A DNA stretch of 64,000 nt, from positions 1 through 64,000 of the forward strand of contig NZ_JASCTH010000001.1 of the NCBI RefSeq assembly GCF_030009775.1, given 5' to 3'. Source of the stretch: Actinoplanes sandaracinus. GTDB lineage: Bacteria > Actinomycetota > Actinomycetes > Mycobacteriales > Micromonosporaceae. A program made the translations under genes and the position numbers. The notes beneath the pieces were generated by a model. It saw nothing but the letters and a program-made list of their open reading frames with translations. It had not been told where the DNA came from and ran no database searches. Numbering within the stretch: the stretch's first letter is position 1; the number at the start of each line of letters is the position of its first letter. This document shows, one piece after another, positions 8,026-16,448 of the stretch.

Positions 8026-8777
8026 ACCCGCTCCGGTTCATGAAGGTGGACTGTGGCGGTCCTCGATGGCCTGGCGACACGAACGGCGCTTCTCTCATTC
8101 GATGTATCCGGTCTTGCGCACGAGGAAAGATGCCTCGATTTCGCATGCTCAGTCTGGGCGATTTGCCACCCCAGGGCGACCCGAAGCCGACATTTCGTAC
8201 GCTGAACTCCCGCCCTCGACGCCCGGATTTGCCGCAGATAACCCGCGGTCGGGTCTCGTCACCAGCCCGCAGAAGACTCGTCCACCGACACTCACCGTAG
8301 TCACCCTTGGTGACGCCGTGAACTGCTCAGAAGCGGTACCTGCCGGGCGGCCAAGGGTGAACGGCAAGCTGAGCGCCCGCACCTGCTCCCCGTCTACGAC
8401 GAGGTGATCTCCTGCCCTCTTCGGCAAGCCTGATGACGTCTGGCTCGGCCTGCACGACCCGCTGGCCGCGGCGGCGTACTGCGTAAGGATCTGAACTTGG
8501 TACGCGAGCGCGCCGGCCTCTGCGTGACCGTCGGGCTCACCCGGGTCCTCGACGTGATCCTTCCGGGTGGGTCATCATGGACCCACAAGGGCGGACGCTC
8601 CTGCTCCGGACTCGGGAGCCTGCCGCTGCGGTGACCGGGCAGCGCCCGTCGGGGAGGATTTCGTCCAGCCGCTGCCCGAGTTCGGGGTAGAGATCGCGGT
8701 GACCCCAGCACCGCATGATGCAATCGTGCTCGTCACGGCAAGGCTGTCGACCGGGCGGTGAGGCAGCGGAACTGCGC
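8026..8777. other. Gene-poor stretch with a dispersed repeat
   Basis: About 750 bases with no convincing gene. It contains one copy of a 35-base dispersed repeat (8201-8235) followed by a GATAAC-CGCGGTCGGG segment that is also present inside R1. Short frames downstream (for example one reading ERPHLLPVYDEV near 8375-8410) look like broken gene pieces but could not be assigned. Confidence 0.5.
8201..8235. repeat. Dispersed 35-base repeat, copy 1
   Basis: Starts GCTGAACTCCCGCCCTCGAC and ends GGATTTGCCGC. It is identical over 35 bases to 9578-9612, and a shorter degraded match (TCGACGCC, CCGGATTTGCCGCTGATAA) lies at 1516-1543. A related GCCGCAGATAATGCGCG piece is at 13722. It appears to be one module of the same repeat family as the hairpins. 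Confidence 0.8.
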
Positions 8778-8807
8778 GTGCGGGCAAGGCAGTTGGATCA
8801 TCATGTG

Positions 8808-9215
8808 ATGGTGCTGGTGACGTGCCGGTCGGAGGCCGGTGAGTGGGCAATGTGGCGGGTGGGTAGGCGGCGCCTGGCCTGGCTGCCCGGCAACTCCCGC
8901 CCTCCGCAGGGGCTGGATTTCTTCACCGACTGCCCGATCACCGCGCCCGCGGTCGTGATCCTTGTCTTCCTCTGCCTGGCGGTGTCGTGGATCTGCTGCC
9001 TGCTCGCCACGATGGTGGTGTGGCCGGTGCGGGTGCTGGTCGCCAGGTGGCTGGTGGTGGCGTATCCGGTGGTGGGAGACGGCAGCCCCGGGTTCCGGCG
9101 CCGGATCCGCGGCCGGGCCGAGGCAGACGCGCTGGCGCGGCAGTGGGCCGCGGAGATCGAGGATCACGGCCGTCCGCAGGTGCCCGCCACCACGCCGGAC
9201 GACGGGCATGCCTGA
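8808..9215 (+). CDS. Small two-helix membrane protein, unknown function
   Basis: 135 residues from the ATG at 8808; an in-frame GTG at 8778 is an alternative start. Two adjacent hydrophobic segments (around APAVVILVFLCLAVSWICCL and ATMVVWPVRVLVARWLVVAY) are followed by a charged C-terminal tail with GRAEADALARQWAAEIEDH. No family was recognised. It lies just left of the tRNA fragment and the recombinase. Confidence 0.5.
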   Translation: MVLVTCRSEAGEWAMWRVGRRRLAWLPGNSRPPQGLDFFTDCPITAPAVVILVFLCLAVSWICCLLATMVVWPVRVLVARWLVVAYPVVGDGSPGFRRRIRGRAEADALARQWAAEIEDHGRPQVPATTPDDGHA

Positions 9216-9496
9216 CAGCAGCCTGGAATTGGAAGGGGCAATCGGCGGCCGAACTCGATATCGTCGAGGCCGCCGTGGAACTGGCCGGTGCCGACGTCGC
9301 TCCTGGCGGCGTTGACGCGGTTGCGGCCTCCCGTTTCCGGTGGGGAGGTCGTGCACATCGTGCTCTCGGCGACCCTGAGCTGGTGGTGTGCGGATCGCGT
9401 GACGCGCGAGGCGGGGCTGCAGCCGGGTGCTCCGCGTGCGTCGCGCTTCCCTGGACTGTGCCTCTGAGTGAGAGTTTGCGTAGGTGAAGGGGTGGT

Positions 9497-9540
9497 TGGA
9501 GCCCTCGGTCGGATCGAACCGACGACCTCCCGTTTACAAG
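9497..9540 (-). other. 3' fragment of a tRNA-Thr(TGT) gene: probable attachment site
   Basis: Read on the minus strand the sequence starts at a CTTGTAA anticodon loop (anticodon TGT, Thr). It then gives the 3' anticodon arm, variable region, a T arm with GGTTCGATCC, the acceptor strand and an encoded CCA (9497-9499). The 5' half of a tRNA is absent: the bases on the other side of the anticodon do not pair. The T loop is one base short. A 3' tRNA half ending at the anticodon loop is the normal footprint of a tyrosine-recombinase attachment site, and such an enzyme starts at 9786. Confidence 0.7.
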
Positions 9541-9577
9541 CAAGAAGTCGATCATCCCGGATGATTCGCCGGACCCC

Positions 9578-9612
9578 GCTGAACTCCCGCCCTCGACGCC
9601 CGGATTTGCCGC
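9578..9612. repeat. Dispersed 35-base repeat, copy 2
   Basis: Identical to 8201-8235. Here it lies between the tRNA-Thr fragment and the recombinase gene and is followed 27 bases later by the hairpin repeat. Confidence 0.8.
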
Positions 9613-9639
9613 CGCGAGTGCGTGAGGAACGGCCGACAG

Positions 9640-9701
9640 GGTGCCGAGCGGCGGTCGTCGCTTGGGGAGAACCTCATGAAGGTGCACCGCCGCCCGGCAC
9701 C
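9640..9701. repeat. Dispersed hairpin repeat, copy 2
   Basis: The arms ggtgccgagcggcggt (9640-9655) and accgccgcccggcacc (9686-9701) pair over 16 positions with one mismatch. The loop carries the shared core GTCGCTTGGGGAGAACC. The first copy at 1566-1627 keeps the core and a pairing stem although the arm sequences differ. Confidence 0.6.
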
Positions 9702-9785
9702 CGAATAGTAGGCGCCTCGTCCTGCTCCAGATCGGGGAGGACCTGGGGCAGTCAGGGCGCGATCCGGCTGGTCGAAGCCGGGTGT

Positions 9786-10703
9786 ATGACTACCTCAACA
9801 GCACCTCAGCCGGCCCTCACCGCTTCCGACCCGCGCCTGCTGGCGGCTGCGGTAGCCGCGTATCTCGGTCGCTACCGCGGTCAGTCCCGGCTGCACACCG
9901 ATTCCGACCTGAAGGTGTTCCTACGATGGTCGGCTGACCAGCCCTTGGACCCGCTCGCCGCGGCTCGGGCAGACGTCGAGCGCTACGTGCGCTGGCTGCC
10001 GGACCTCCGCTGCTACCAGCCATCGACGGTGTCCCGCCGGCTGTCAGTGGTGATTGGCTTCTACCGGGTCTGCGTGATCGACGCGATCCTGCCGCACTCG
10101 CCCGCCGACTACGTCCGCCGGCCGCTGGTGCCACCCGAGTCGCCCACCCTTGGCCTCAGCCATCTTCAGTTCGAGGCGATGATCACCGCCGCCCGGCTGT
10201 CGGCCAACATCAACGACTTCGCCCTGGTCGCCATGCTCGGCCTACTCGGGCTACGGATCTTCGAGGCCTGTGGGGCCAACATCGCCGACCTCGGCGAAGA
10301 ACACGGCCACCGCGTACTCAAGGTCCGCGGCAAAGGCGGCAAGGTCGTTCTGGTGCCGCTGCCACCGGCAGTGGCCCGTGCGATCGACCGCGCCGTGCAG
10401 GAGCGCGGCGACGGCCCGATCCTGCGCAACACCCGCAGCGCCCGGATGGACCGGCACGCGGCAACCCGCCGACTCAAGCACCTGTCCGAGAACGCCGAAC
10501 TGCGCATCCCGAAGATGCACCCGCACATGCTGCGCCACACCTTCGTCACCACCATGCTCGACGCCGGCGTCAGCCTCCGTGACGTCCAGATCGCCGCCCG
10601 CCACGCCGACCCACGCACCACCATCCGCTACGACCGCGCCCGCAAGAACCTCGACCGCCACCCCAACTACATCCTCGCCGCCTTCATGGCCTCCGGCACG
10701 TAG
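9786..10703 (+). CDS. Tyrosine recombinase / phage-type integrase
   Basis: 305 residues from the ATG at 9786; the frame is open further upstream but across non-coding repeats. Residues ~15-105 form a SAM-like core-binding domain. The catalytic domain follows with Arg157 (LLGLRIFEACG), a Lys in RGKGGKVVLV (~183-186), His247-x-x-Arg250 (HMLRH), His273 (AARHADP) and nucleophile Tyr282 (TTIRYDRA). All catalytic residues are present, so the enzyme should be active. The tRNA-Thr fragment 246 bases upstream is its likely attachment site. It resembles the stand-alone XerC/D-like integrases of actinobacterial islands. Confidence 0.93.
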   Translation: MTTSTAPQPALTASDPRLLAAAVAAYLGRYRGQSRLHTDSDLKVFLRWSADQPLDPLAAARADVERYVRWLPDLRCYQPSTVSRRLSVVIGFYRVCVIDAILPHSPADYVRRPLVPPESPTLGLSHLQFEAMITAARLSANINDFALVAMLGLLGLRIFEACGANIADLGEEHGHRVLKVRGKGGKVVLVPLPPAVARAIDRAVQERGDGPILRNTRSARMDRHAATRRLKHLSENAELRIPKMHPHMLRHTFVTTMLDAGVSLRDVQIAARHADPRTTIRYDRARKNLDRHPNYILAAFMASGT

Positions 10704-10777
10704 CTGTGATCAACGCCCGACCATGCCGAGAAGAGGACGTTCTGCCGTGGTCTCTCGTCCTTCGCGCGGCCTGAGCG

Positions 10778-11326
10778 CTAGATTTCCAGCCGTAGTCCGG
10801 CCCATCGGTCGAGCCATCCTTTGGTCTGCACTCGGCGCTGTACCTTCGGCCGGCCCGCTGCGTTGTCGAAGGCCGGAGAGGGGCGGACGACCATTCCCAC
10901 AAGGTCATCCATCCCATGACAGGAAACCAGGTGAACAGAGTCGTCCCGTAGAGTCACCGCGATGCATGTTGCTGTTTCGGGCCAGTGCGATATCGCATCC
11001 AGGGCGGACATGTAGGGCTCGTCGCCGTTGCGCAGATGCATCCGTGCTTGATTTCGAATCTCCCACGGCACCTCAGGCATGGTCGCCAGGGCGCGAGCTT
11101 CGGCGCGTGCGTCCTCGCGCGGGTCCGGCTTCTCCGGGTCGAAGTAGGCGACATCCACGTCGCGCTCCGGCGAGACCGGAAGATTGCTGATCGCGTCCCA
11201 GACACGGTTGCGGACGAAGCCGGCACCGATCCACCAGTCCGGTAAACCGAGGTCGGCCGTAGCGCGGAGGACTCTCATCGCCCCCGGGTCTGACTCGATT
11301 ACACCGACCACGTCCTGCACGCTCAT
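10778..11326 (-). CDS. NTP_transf_6-type nucleotidyltransferase family protein
   Basis: 182 residues from the likely start MSVQDVV at 11326; the open frame extends to 11419 but without family similarity. The motif DWWIGAGFVRNRVWDAI followed by the acidic pair in DVDVAYFDP is the signature of the small bacterial nucleotidyltransferase-like family PF06042. Its members are usually ~180 residues and have no settled biological role. It could act on a small molecule or nucleic acid, and no partner gene points to a substrate. Confidence 0.8.
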   Translation of the reverse strand: MSVQDVVGVIESDPGAMRVLRATADLGLPDWWIGAGFVRNRVWDAISNLPVSPERDVDVAYFDPEKPDPREDARAEARALATMPEVPWEIRNQARMHLRNGDEPYMSALDAISHWPETATCIAVTLRDDSVHLVSCHGMDDLVGMVVRPSPAFDNAAGRPKVQRRVQTKGWLDRWAGLRLEI

Positions 11327-11464
11327 GACCACCCAAGGGACCCTAACGAACGTACGCACGTACCTCTTGCGGAGGCGGCGGCTGAGAGCGAAGGCCGTCA
11401 TCGGCACGCTTTGGCGCAATCACCACCGCAACATCCGCCCATGCCGCTGAGTTCGCGCGACAAC

Positions 11465-11992
11465 TCACCCCAGCCATTCGAGGTACCACGTCTGGAAGTC
11501 CGACTGCGGAGTGAGCCCGCCGTCCGCGCCTCGGTCATCCATCCACACCTGGCCGCGGGCGGCTCCGGTGACGACTAGGACCATGTCCATCGTGCAACCG
11601 AGGGTGCCGATCGGCAGCGCACCCGCCGCCTGCCAGGGGTCCTCGTAGTCGTCATCGGCATTGTCGTTCCAGTACGCCTGGTGGGGAAACGGCGTCGCCA
11701 AAAACCCGTCAAGCCTGCACCAGTCATCGATGTGCGGTTGTTGCATCGCAGGGCCGTCAAGGTTGTAGATGCCATAGCCCGGTCCGGCGCCGCCGTCACC
11801 GACTGTCAGCAGGAACTCGCGGTAGCTGTCCGGTAGCCGCACGCCGTACCGCGACTCGAAGCCCTCAACATGGTCCGGCGTCAGCGGTGCTGCGAGGTCG
11901 TAACGATGGATATCGGCCCCGAATTTGGTCAGGCCAGGGTCGGCCGTGGCCTTGTCTGCGAGTCTGCGCCGGATCTCTGCCACATCCCACAT
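11465..11992 (-). CDS. SMI1/KNR4 (SUKH) family protein
   Basis: 175 residues from MWDVAEIRRR at 11992; the open frame reaches 12154 but the extra N-terminus does not fit the family. SUKH features seen: AAPLTPDHVEGFESRYGVRLPDSYREFLLTVGDGGAGPGYGIYNL in its usual order, then PIGTLGCTMDMVLVVTG and GQVWMDD. In bacteria SUKH proteins are common as immunity proteins against polymorphic toxins or as stand-alone protein-binding modules. No toxin gene was found beside it. Confidence 0.82.
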   Translation of the reverse strand: MWDVAEIRRRLADKATADPGLTKFGADIHRYDLAAPLTPDHVEGFESRYGVRLPDSYREFLLTVGDGGAGPGYGIYNLDGPAMQQPHIDDWCRLDGFLATPFPHQAYWNDNADDDYEDPWQAAGALPIGTLGCTMDMVLVVTGAARGQVWMDDRGADGGLTPQSDFQTWYLEWLG

Positions 11993-12238
11993 GCCGCCCC
12001 GTTCGTTGAGGTGAGATACACCGGCGGTGACCGATGCGCCGGCCGCCGTCGTCATCAAGGGCGCGCTTTCCGCCTGCCATCGCCGGTGTGTAAGCGGGAG
12101 GTTAGCCCGGATGGCGTTCGCCCAAGAAATCGCGAGCATGAAATACGCTCTCATGCCGCCGTCCGGGTACTCATGAACGGCATCGCCGTCACGGCCGGTC
12201 GTGCGCGTGGTTGGACCGCTCTGGCTTAGGCTGCCCGA

Positions 12239-12571
12239 GTGAGTTCGCCGGATGTTCTGAGCATTGACAGGTTGTCAAAAGGGCTCTTCGTCGAATATCT
12301 CGGCGAGACGACCACCGACGATCTGGTGGTGGGTATGGGCGATCCGCCACCCGCTTGCGACCGCCTCTGGCACGGACATCCCGGAGTCATCTGGGAGCCG
12401 GTACCGCAGCATGTGCAAGTGACGTGGGTGGGCTTGGAGGACACGGTCCAGAGCTTCGGAACCGGTTATAGCTGCAATGACCACGGCCTGTATGGCTTGG
12501 GCGTCATCACAGCTTCCGACTATGAGAAGCGACGCCGTCGCGTACTAGCAGGGCAGACACCTCAGGACTGA
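12239..12571 (+). CDS. Hypothetical protein, 110 aa
   Basis: GTG start at 12239. A soluble 110-residue protein with acidic and aromatic content (LFVEYLGETTTDDLVVGMG, HGHPGVIWEPVPQHVQVTWVG) and a basic end (YEKRRRRVL). No family was recognised. It sits between the SUKH gene (divergent) and the cold-shock-like gene (convergent). Confidence 0.55.
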   Translation: MSSPDVLSIDRLSKGLFVEYLGETTTDDLVVGMGDPPPACDRLWHGHPGVIWEPVPQHVQVTWVGLEDTVQSFGTGYSCNDHGLYGLGVITASDYEKRRRRVLAGQTPQD

Positions 12572-12628
12572 ACGACAACAGCGGCAGAACGTACTCTCCT
12601 GCCGCCATCCGTACGTGGCGGGCTCGGA

Positions 12629-12961
12629 CTACCGCTGCGATCCCGCTGCGTCGTCCGGGTGAGGCGCATCGAACGTCAGGGTGAGCATGCTGCGGTAGGC
12701 CGCAGAGCCGCCGACCCGAGTTGGAGGTTCGTCGGGCGGCTCGACACCGTCCGTCCAGACCTTCACGGCCCGGTAGTCGAAGCCGTCCTGGCTCGCTGCC
12801 TCGTAACGGAATGAAACATGCTGCCCAGCCGCCAGCTCGCGATAACCATTCATGGCAATGGCGGAGAAGGACGCCCAACACCCGCCCGGCACATCCGGGC
12901 CGTCAATGACGCCCCAACCCTCGTCGGCGTGGAAGATGCGCACTGAACCAACGCTTGCCAT
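12629..12961 (-). CDS. Divergent cold-shock-domain-like protein
   Basis: 110 residues. The first ~68 residues follow a cold-shock beta-barrel: GSVRIFHADEGWGVIDG (RNP1 region) then CWASFSAI in place of the usual VFVHFSAI (RNP2), then YRELAAGQHVSFRYEAASQDGFDYRAVKVW. Some RNA-stacking aromatics are replaced, so nucleic-acid binding may be weakened. A ~40-residue acidic/Pro tail follows, which ordinary CspA proteins lack. Confidence 0.7.
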   Translation of the reverse strand: MASVGSVRIFHADEGWGVIDGPDVPGGCWASFSAIAMNGYRELAAGQHVSFRYEAASQDGFDYRAVKVWTDGVEPPDEPPTRVGGSAAYRSMLTLTFDAPHPDDAAGSQR

Positions 12962-13124
12962 GGACTAAGTGTGCACGCCTACCGGTGCCGAGCCCGTCCT
13001 CATCTGCCGCCGAGCGTGCGCGGGCGACTCGCCGGGCCGTGACGCTCGGTAACCGGCCTCCGGGCTGCCAGACGTACTGAACTGCCGAGTTGAGTGTGTC
13101 GCAGAGGCTCGGGCACTGACGCGA

Positions 13125-13679
13125 TCATCTTCTTTCCGGAATCTCCGGCCAGCTATAGGAGAATGACAGTGAGAAGGTTCTGTCGATCCAGTCGCTGGTC
13201 GCCTCACCGCCAACGGGCCCGGGTCGGACACCTGCGAAGCGTTCGCGCACCGCGGCAAGTTCGGCGGAGCGTTCGCAGACGTCCGTCAACCGACCGACGT
13301 CAAAAACCAGTTCCCAGACTCGCTGAAAGCCGTAAGCGGGACGAAACCCCATATGAAGGTAGCCGATGTCTGCGTAGCCGGCGCCGATCAGTAACCTGCC
13401 GGTAAACGGGACTGGCGCGCCCAGTCCTCGATACACCTTCACACCGCGGCTGTGCACCGGCGACACCCCCAAATGCGCGCCGTCATAGCCAGGATCAGTC
13501 TCTAGTTCGGCGAGAACCAGATGGTCGTCGTCAACCCTGTACGAGGCTACATAGCCCCGGTAGCACGCCGTACTGATCGCCTTGGCCCCTACCGCCGCGA
13601 ACAGGCCGTTTCCGTCGACGGCAGTCACGTCGTACAACTCGCCCTGCCAGTGAACTTGGTCTGCGGACTGTCCCGTCAT
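13125..13679 (-). CDS. Hypothetical protein, ~184 aa
   Basis: Probable start MTGQSADQVHW at 13679 (an in-frame ATG also exists at 13715). A soluble protein with a clear mixed alpha/beta composition and segments such as WQGELYDVTAVDGNGLFAAVG, VDDDHLVLAELETDPGY and GRLLIGAGYADIGYLHMGFRPAYGFQRVWELVFDVG. No domain was recognised. It is the last gene before the chromosome-like block. Confidence 0.6.
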   Translation of the reverse strand: MTGQSADQVHWQGELYDVTAVDGNGLFAAVGAKAISTACYRGYVASYRVDDDHLVLAELETDPGYDGAHLGVSPVHSRGVKVYRGLGAPVPFTGRLLIGAGYADIGYLHMGFRPAYGFQRVWELVFDVGRLTDVCERSAELAAVRERFAGVRPGPVGGEATSDWIDRTFSLSFSYSWPEIPERR

Positions 13680-13858
13680 TCTGGCGAGTAGAGCACATCG
13701 CGACGGGCGACGCACTATTCTGCCGCAGATAATGCGCGCTCCGCTTCGGTCTCAACACGCCCCGAGCTCGCCTACCGGCACGGAACGTAGCCGGCCTCGG
13801 TGACGCAGTGGATCATCCGCGGCGACGCTCAGCCGGTGCCGGAGGTTGAAGCGCAAGC

Positions 13859-14521
13859 TCACGAGTTGTTGCAGAACCGCGGCGGCTCGGCTCCTTCCGC
13901 GGCGAACCCGGCGACCATCACCAGGCCGGAGGTGGCCGAGCCCGGCCCGTGCACGGCCACCCAGAGCACCTGCCCGGCCGGGATGGAGGCCGGCCGGACG
14001 ATGAACGCCCACTCGTGCGCCTGCAGCCGGGCCCCGGTGGCGGGGTTGCGACGGTCGTCGCCGGTGCCCGGGACCGCCTCGAAGGCGTCGAGCCAGGGAA
14101 ACATCCCGGGCGGCGGCGGCCCGTCCGGCGGCAGTGGATGGGGTGGCTGCAGCGACGGGTCCGGTGGGCGCAGCACGTTGAGGCAGTCGGGCGTCTTCGC
14201 GACCAGCTCGATGCGGGCGCCGTTGCCGCGCAGGTCGCGTTCGGCCGCGGCGAGAGCCGGCTCGGCCGTGCTGTCGAGCACCACCACGAAGCCGCCGTCG
14301 GGAAGTGAGTGGAGGGCGTGAGCGGGCGTCGCGGTGGACGCGGTCAACACGCTGACCAGAGCCGCGACGCCCCCGGCGGCCAGCGCGGAGGCGCCCGCCA
14401 GCAGCCGGCGACGGCCGCGCGGCGCGTGCCGCGGGGCGGGGTGGGTGGGTAGTTCGTCGTGCAGCCGGCGCAGCAGCCGGTCCTCGAACCGATCGACAGT
14501 GCGCGGCGATTCGCTGGTCAT
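13859..14521 (-). CDS. Membrane-anchored partner of an ECF sigma factor (putative anti-sigma)
   Basis: 220 residues. The cytoplasmic N-terminus has RTVDRFEDRLLRRLHDEL, then basic GRRRLLAG leads into one membrane helix (~41-62), and the rest is a Pro-rich extracytoplasmic domain. Its start overlaps the stop of the upstream sigma gene by four bases (ATGA), so the two are translationally coupled. Size, topology and coupling suggest it holds the sigma factor at the membrane. No zinc anti-sigma HxxxCxxC motif is present. Confidence 0.65.
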   Translation of the reverse strand: MTSESPRTVDRFEDRLLRRLHDELPTHPAPRHAPRGRRRLLAGASALAAGGVAALVSVLTASTATPAHALHSLPDGGFVVVLDSTAEPALAAAERDLRGNGARIELVAKTPDCLNVLRPPDPSLQPPHPLPPDGPPPPGMFPWLDAFEAVPGTGDDRRNPATGARLQAHEWAFIVRPASIPAGQVLWVAVHGPGSATSGLVMVAGFAAEGAEPPRFCNNS

Positions 14522-15081
14522 GACGTCTCCACCGGTCGTGGGTCGAGAGCAAGGGCGGCCTCATGGGTCTCGCGCAGGGCCCGGCGGGCCCGGAACAGCC
14601 GGACGCGCGCGGTTCCCGAGCGGATGCCGAGCGCCGCGGCGGCCTCGGCCACGGTCAGGCCGTCCACGGCGACGAGTTCGACGACGGCGCGTTCGGGTTC
14701 CGGCAGCCGGGCGACCTGCCGGTAGAGAAGACGGGCGGCGTGGGCGGCGTCGATGCGTTCCTCCAGCCGTCCGATGTCGTCGTCGTCGAGCAGCCGCCGG
14801 CCCGCCAGCCGTTGACGCCGGGCGGCCTCGCGGGCGCGGCGGCGGGCGTCACCGGCGATGTGGTTGCGGGCGATGCCGTAAAGCCAGCCGAGTTCGCCAC
14901 CACGCTCCGGGCGGTACACCGCAACGGCCTCGACGACCGTGTGGAACACGTCGGCGGTGATGTCCGCCGCGAGGTGGGGGTCGTCCACCCGGCGAGTGAC
15001 GAATCCCAGGACCGCGTCGACGTGCGCGCGGTAGAAGGCCGTGAACGCATCGGGGTCGGTCAGGGGTGGCGGTCGGCCCAT
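14518..15081 (-). CDS. ECF-type RNA polymerase sigma factor
   Basis: 187 residues. Region 2 spans about residues 13-85, with FYRAHVDAVLGFVTRRV and the -10 recognition/melting segment ELGWLYGIARNHIAGDARRRARE. Region 4 spans about 126-172 (LPEPERAVVELVAVDGLTVAEAAAALGIRSGTARVRLFRARRAL), the -35 binding helix-turn-helix. It is the first gene of a two-gene operon with a membrane-anchored partner. The regulon is unknown. Confidence 0.92.
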   Translation of the reverse strand: MGRPPPLTDPDAFTAFYRAHVDAVLGFVTRRVDDPHLAADITADVFHTVVEAVAVYRPERGGELGWLYGIARNHIAGDARRRAREAARRQRLAGRRLLDDDDIGRLEERIDAAHAARLLYRQVARLPEPERAVVELVAVDGLTVAEAAAALGIRSGTARVRLFRARRALRETHEAALALDPRPVETS

Positions 15082-15250
15082 GGCGGCTCCTCATCGTGTC
15101 CGGACGGTCCTCCACCAGTTATTGGTCGCCGGCGCGCCGAGTGTTACCGACACGGACGCGGCGTACGCACGGTTACGGATGGCCGGCCCGGCCGGGGGGA
15201 CGTCGTGGGCATGACGATGAAGGCGGGTTCGAGCGTTCCGGCGGCCGCGG

Positions 15251-16387
15251 TCACGGCTCCTGGGTGCGGTCGGCCAGGACGCGCTGGGCGATGCGGAAGG
15301 CGGTGTTCGCGGCCGGCACACCACAGTAGATCGCGGTCTGCAGGATCAGCTCCTTGATCTCATCGTCGGACAGGCCGTTGGTGCGGGCCGCCCGCACGTG
15401 CATCGCGAGTTCCTCGTGATGTCCTAAAGCGATCAAGGCGGTGAGAGTGATGAGGGAGCGTTCGCGGCGCTGGAGGCCGGGACGGGTCCAGATCTCGCCC
15501 CACGCGTACCGGGTGATCAGGTCCTGGAAGTCGCGGGTGAAGGCGGTGGTCGCGGCGGTGACCCGGTCGACGTGCGCCGCGCCCAGCACCTCGCGGCGGA
15601 CCGTGATGCCGGCCGAGCGCAGCTCGTCGAAGTGCTGGTCGAGCAGGGTGGCGACCACCTCGGGCGACTCGGCCGGGGCCAGATGGGCGACGTCGTCGAG
15701 GACGACCAGGCGGCCGTGCAGCACCCCTTCGGCGATCGCGGCCAGGTTCTCCGGCGGGGTCGGCCGGTCCGCGCGGCCGGCGACGGCCAGGACCGGCGCG
15801 GCGATCTCGGCGAGCCGCTCGCGGACGTCGAACCCGGCCAGTGCCTCGCAGGCGCGGGCGTAGCTCTCCGCGTCGGTGACGCGCAGGCCAGCGATGAGCG
15901 CCTCGGCGACGTACGGCTCCCGGTCGGCGAAGCCGGGCGCGAACCAGCGTTCCCGGGACCCGTCGATCACCGCCCCGACGCCCTCCGCCCGGACCAGGTC
16001 CGCCCGGTCCAGCCAGGCGGAGGCCGCACCGATCCGGGCGCCGGAGCAGAGCACGACGGCCGCGCTCACCCGCTCGGGCGCGTCCAGCAGCAGTTGCAGG
16101 CCGACCGCGCCGCCGAGCGAGTCCCCCGCGTAGCCGAAGCTCTCCCCGGGCCGGATCCGGTCCGCCAGCGTGAGCACGTCGCGGGCCAGATCGGCGACCG
16201 TGAACGGGCCGGCTGCCGGTGCGCTGCGACCGTGACCGGGCAGGTCCCAGCCGACGACGTGGTAACGGCCGTACAGCCGCTCGGCGCAGGCCGCCCAGAG
16301 CGCCTCGACGCTGGTCCCGAGGGAGGGCCCGAGCAGCAGCAACGGCCGGTCCGGCGCCTCGGTGAAGGTGGTCGCGGTCAGCAGCAA
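15251..16387 (-). CDS. pcaL: 3-oxoadipate enol-lactonase / 4-carboxymuconolactone decarboxylase fusion
   Basis: 378 residues. Residues 1-~250 form an alpha/beta hydrolase (PcaD) with nucleophile Ser90 in GYAGDSLGG, an Asp in AGRADRP and a His in DDVAHLAP. Residues ~255-378 are a carboxymuconolactone decarboxylase domain (PcaC) with RRERSLITLTALIALG and the helical ILQTAIYCGVPAANTAF end. It decarboxylates 4-carboxymuconolactone and hydrolyses the enol-lactone to 3-oxoadipate in the protocatechuate branch. The PcaD-PcaC fusion is usual in actinobacteria. Last gene of the pca operon, 61 bases after pcaB. Confidence 0.93.
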   Translation of the reverse strand: MLLTATTFTEAPDRPLLLLGPSLGTSVEALWAACAERLYGRYHVVGWDLPGHGRSAPAAGPFTVADLARDVLTLADRIRPGESFGYAGDSLGGAVGLQLLLDAPERVSAAVVLCSGARIGAASAWLDRADLVRAEGVGAVIDGSRERWFAPGFADREPYVAEALIAGLRVTDAESYARACEALAGFDVRERLAEIAAPVLAVAGRADRPTPPENLAAIAEGVLHGRLVVLDDVAHLAPAESPEVVATLLDQHFDELRSAGITVRREVLGAAHVDRVTAATTAFTRDFQDLITRYAWGEIWTRPGLQRRERSLITLTALIALGHHEELAMHVRAARTNGLSDDEIKELILQTAIYCGVPAANTAFRIAQRVLADRTQEP

Positions 16388-16448
16388 GTCAACCCCTCTT
16401 CGACAGCTTCATGGGTACGGCCGGCCGGCTCCCCGCGGGACGCGCCGG

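Noticed and set aside
8370..8520. Possible nucleoside hydrolase remnant (a frame reading LHDPLAAAAYCV) or IS-type fragment (ERPHLLPVYDEV)
   Set aside because: Matches are a few residues long in two different frames with no supporting motif.
9497..9570. Complete tRNA-Thr gene
   Set aside because: No 5' half: bases beyond the anticodon loop do not form anticodon, D or acceptor stems, and the T loop is short. Kept only as a fragment.
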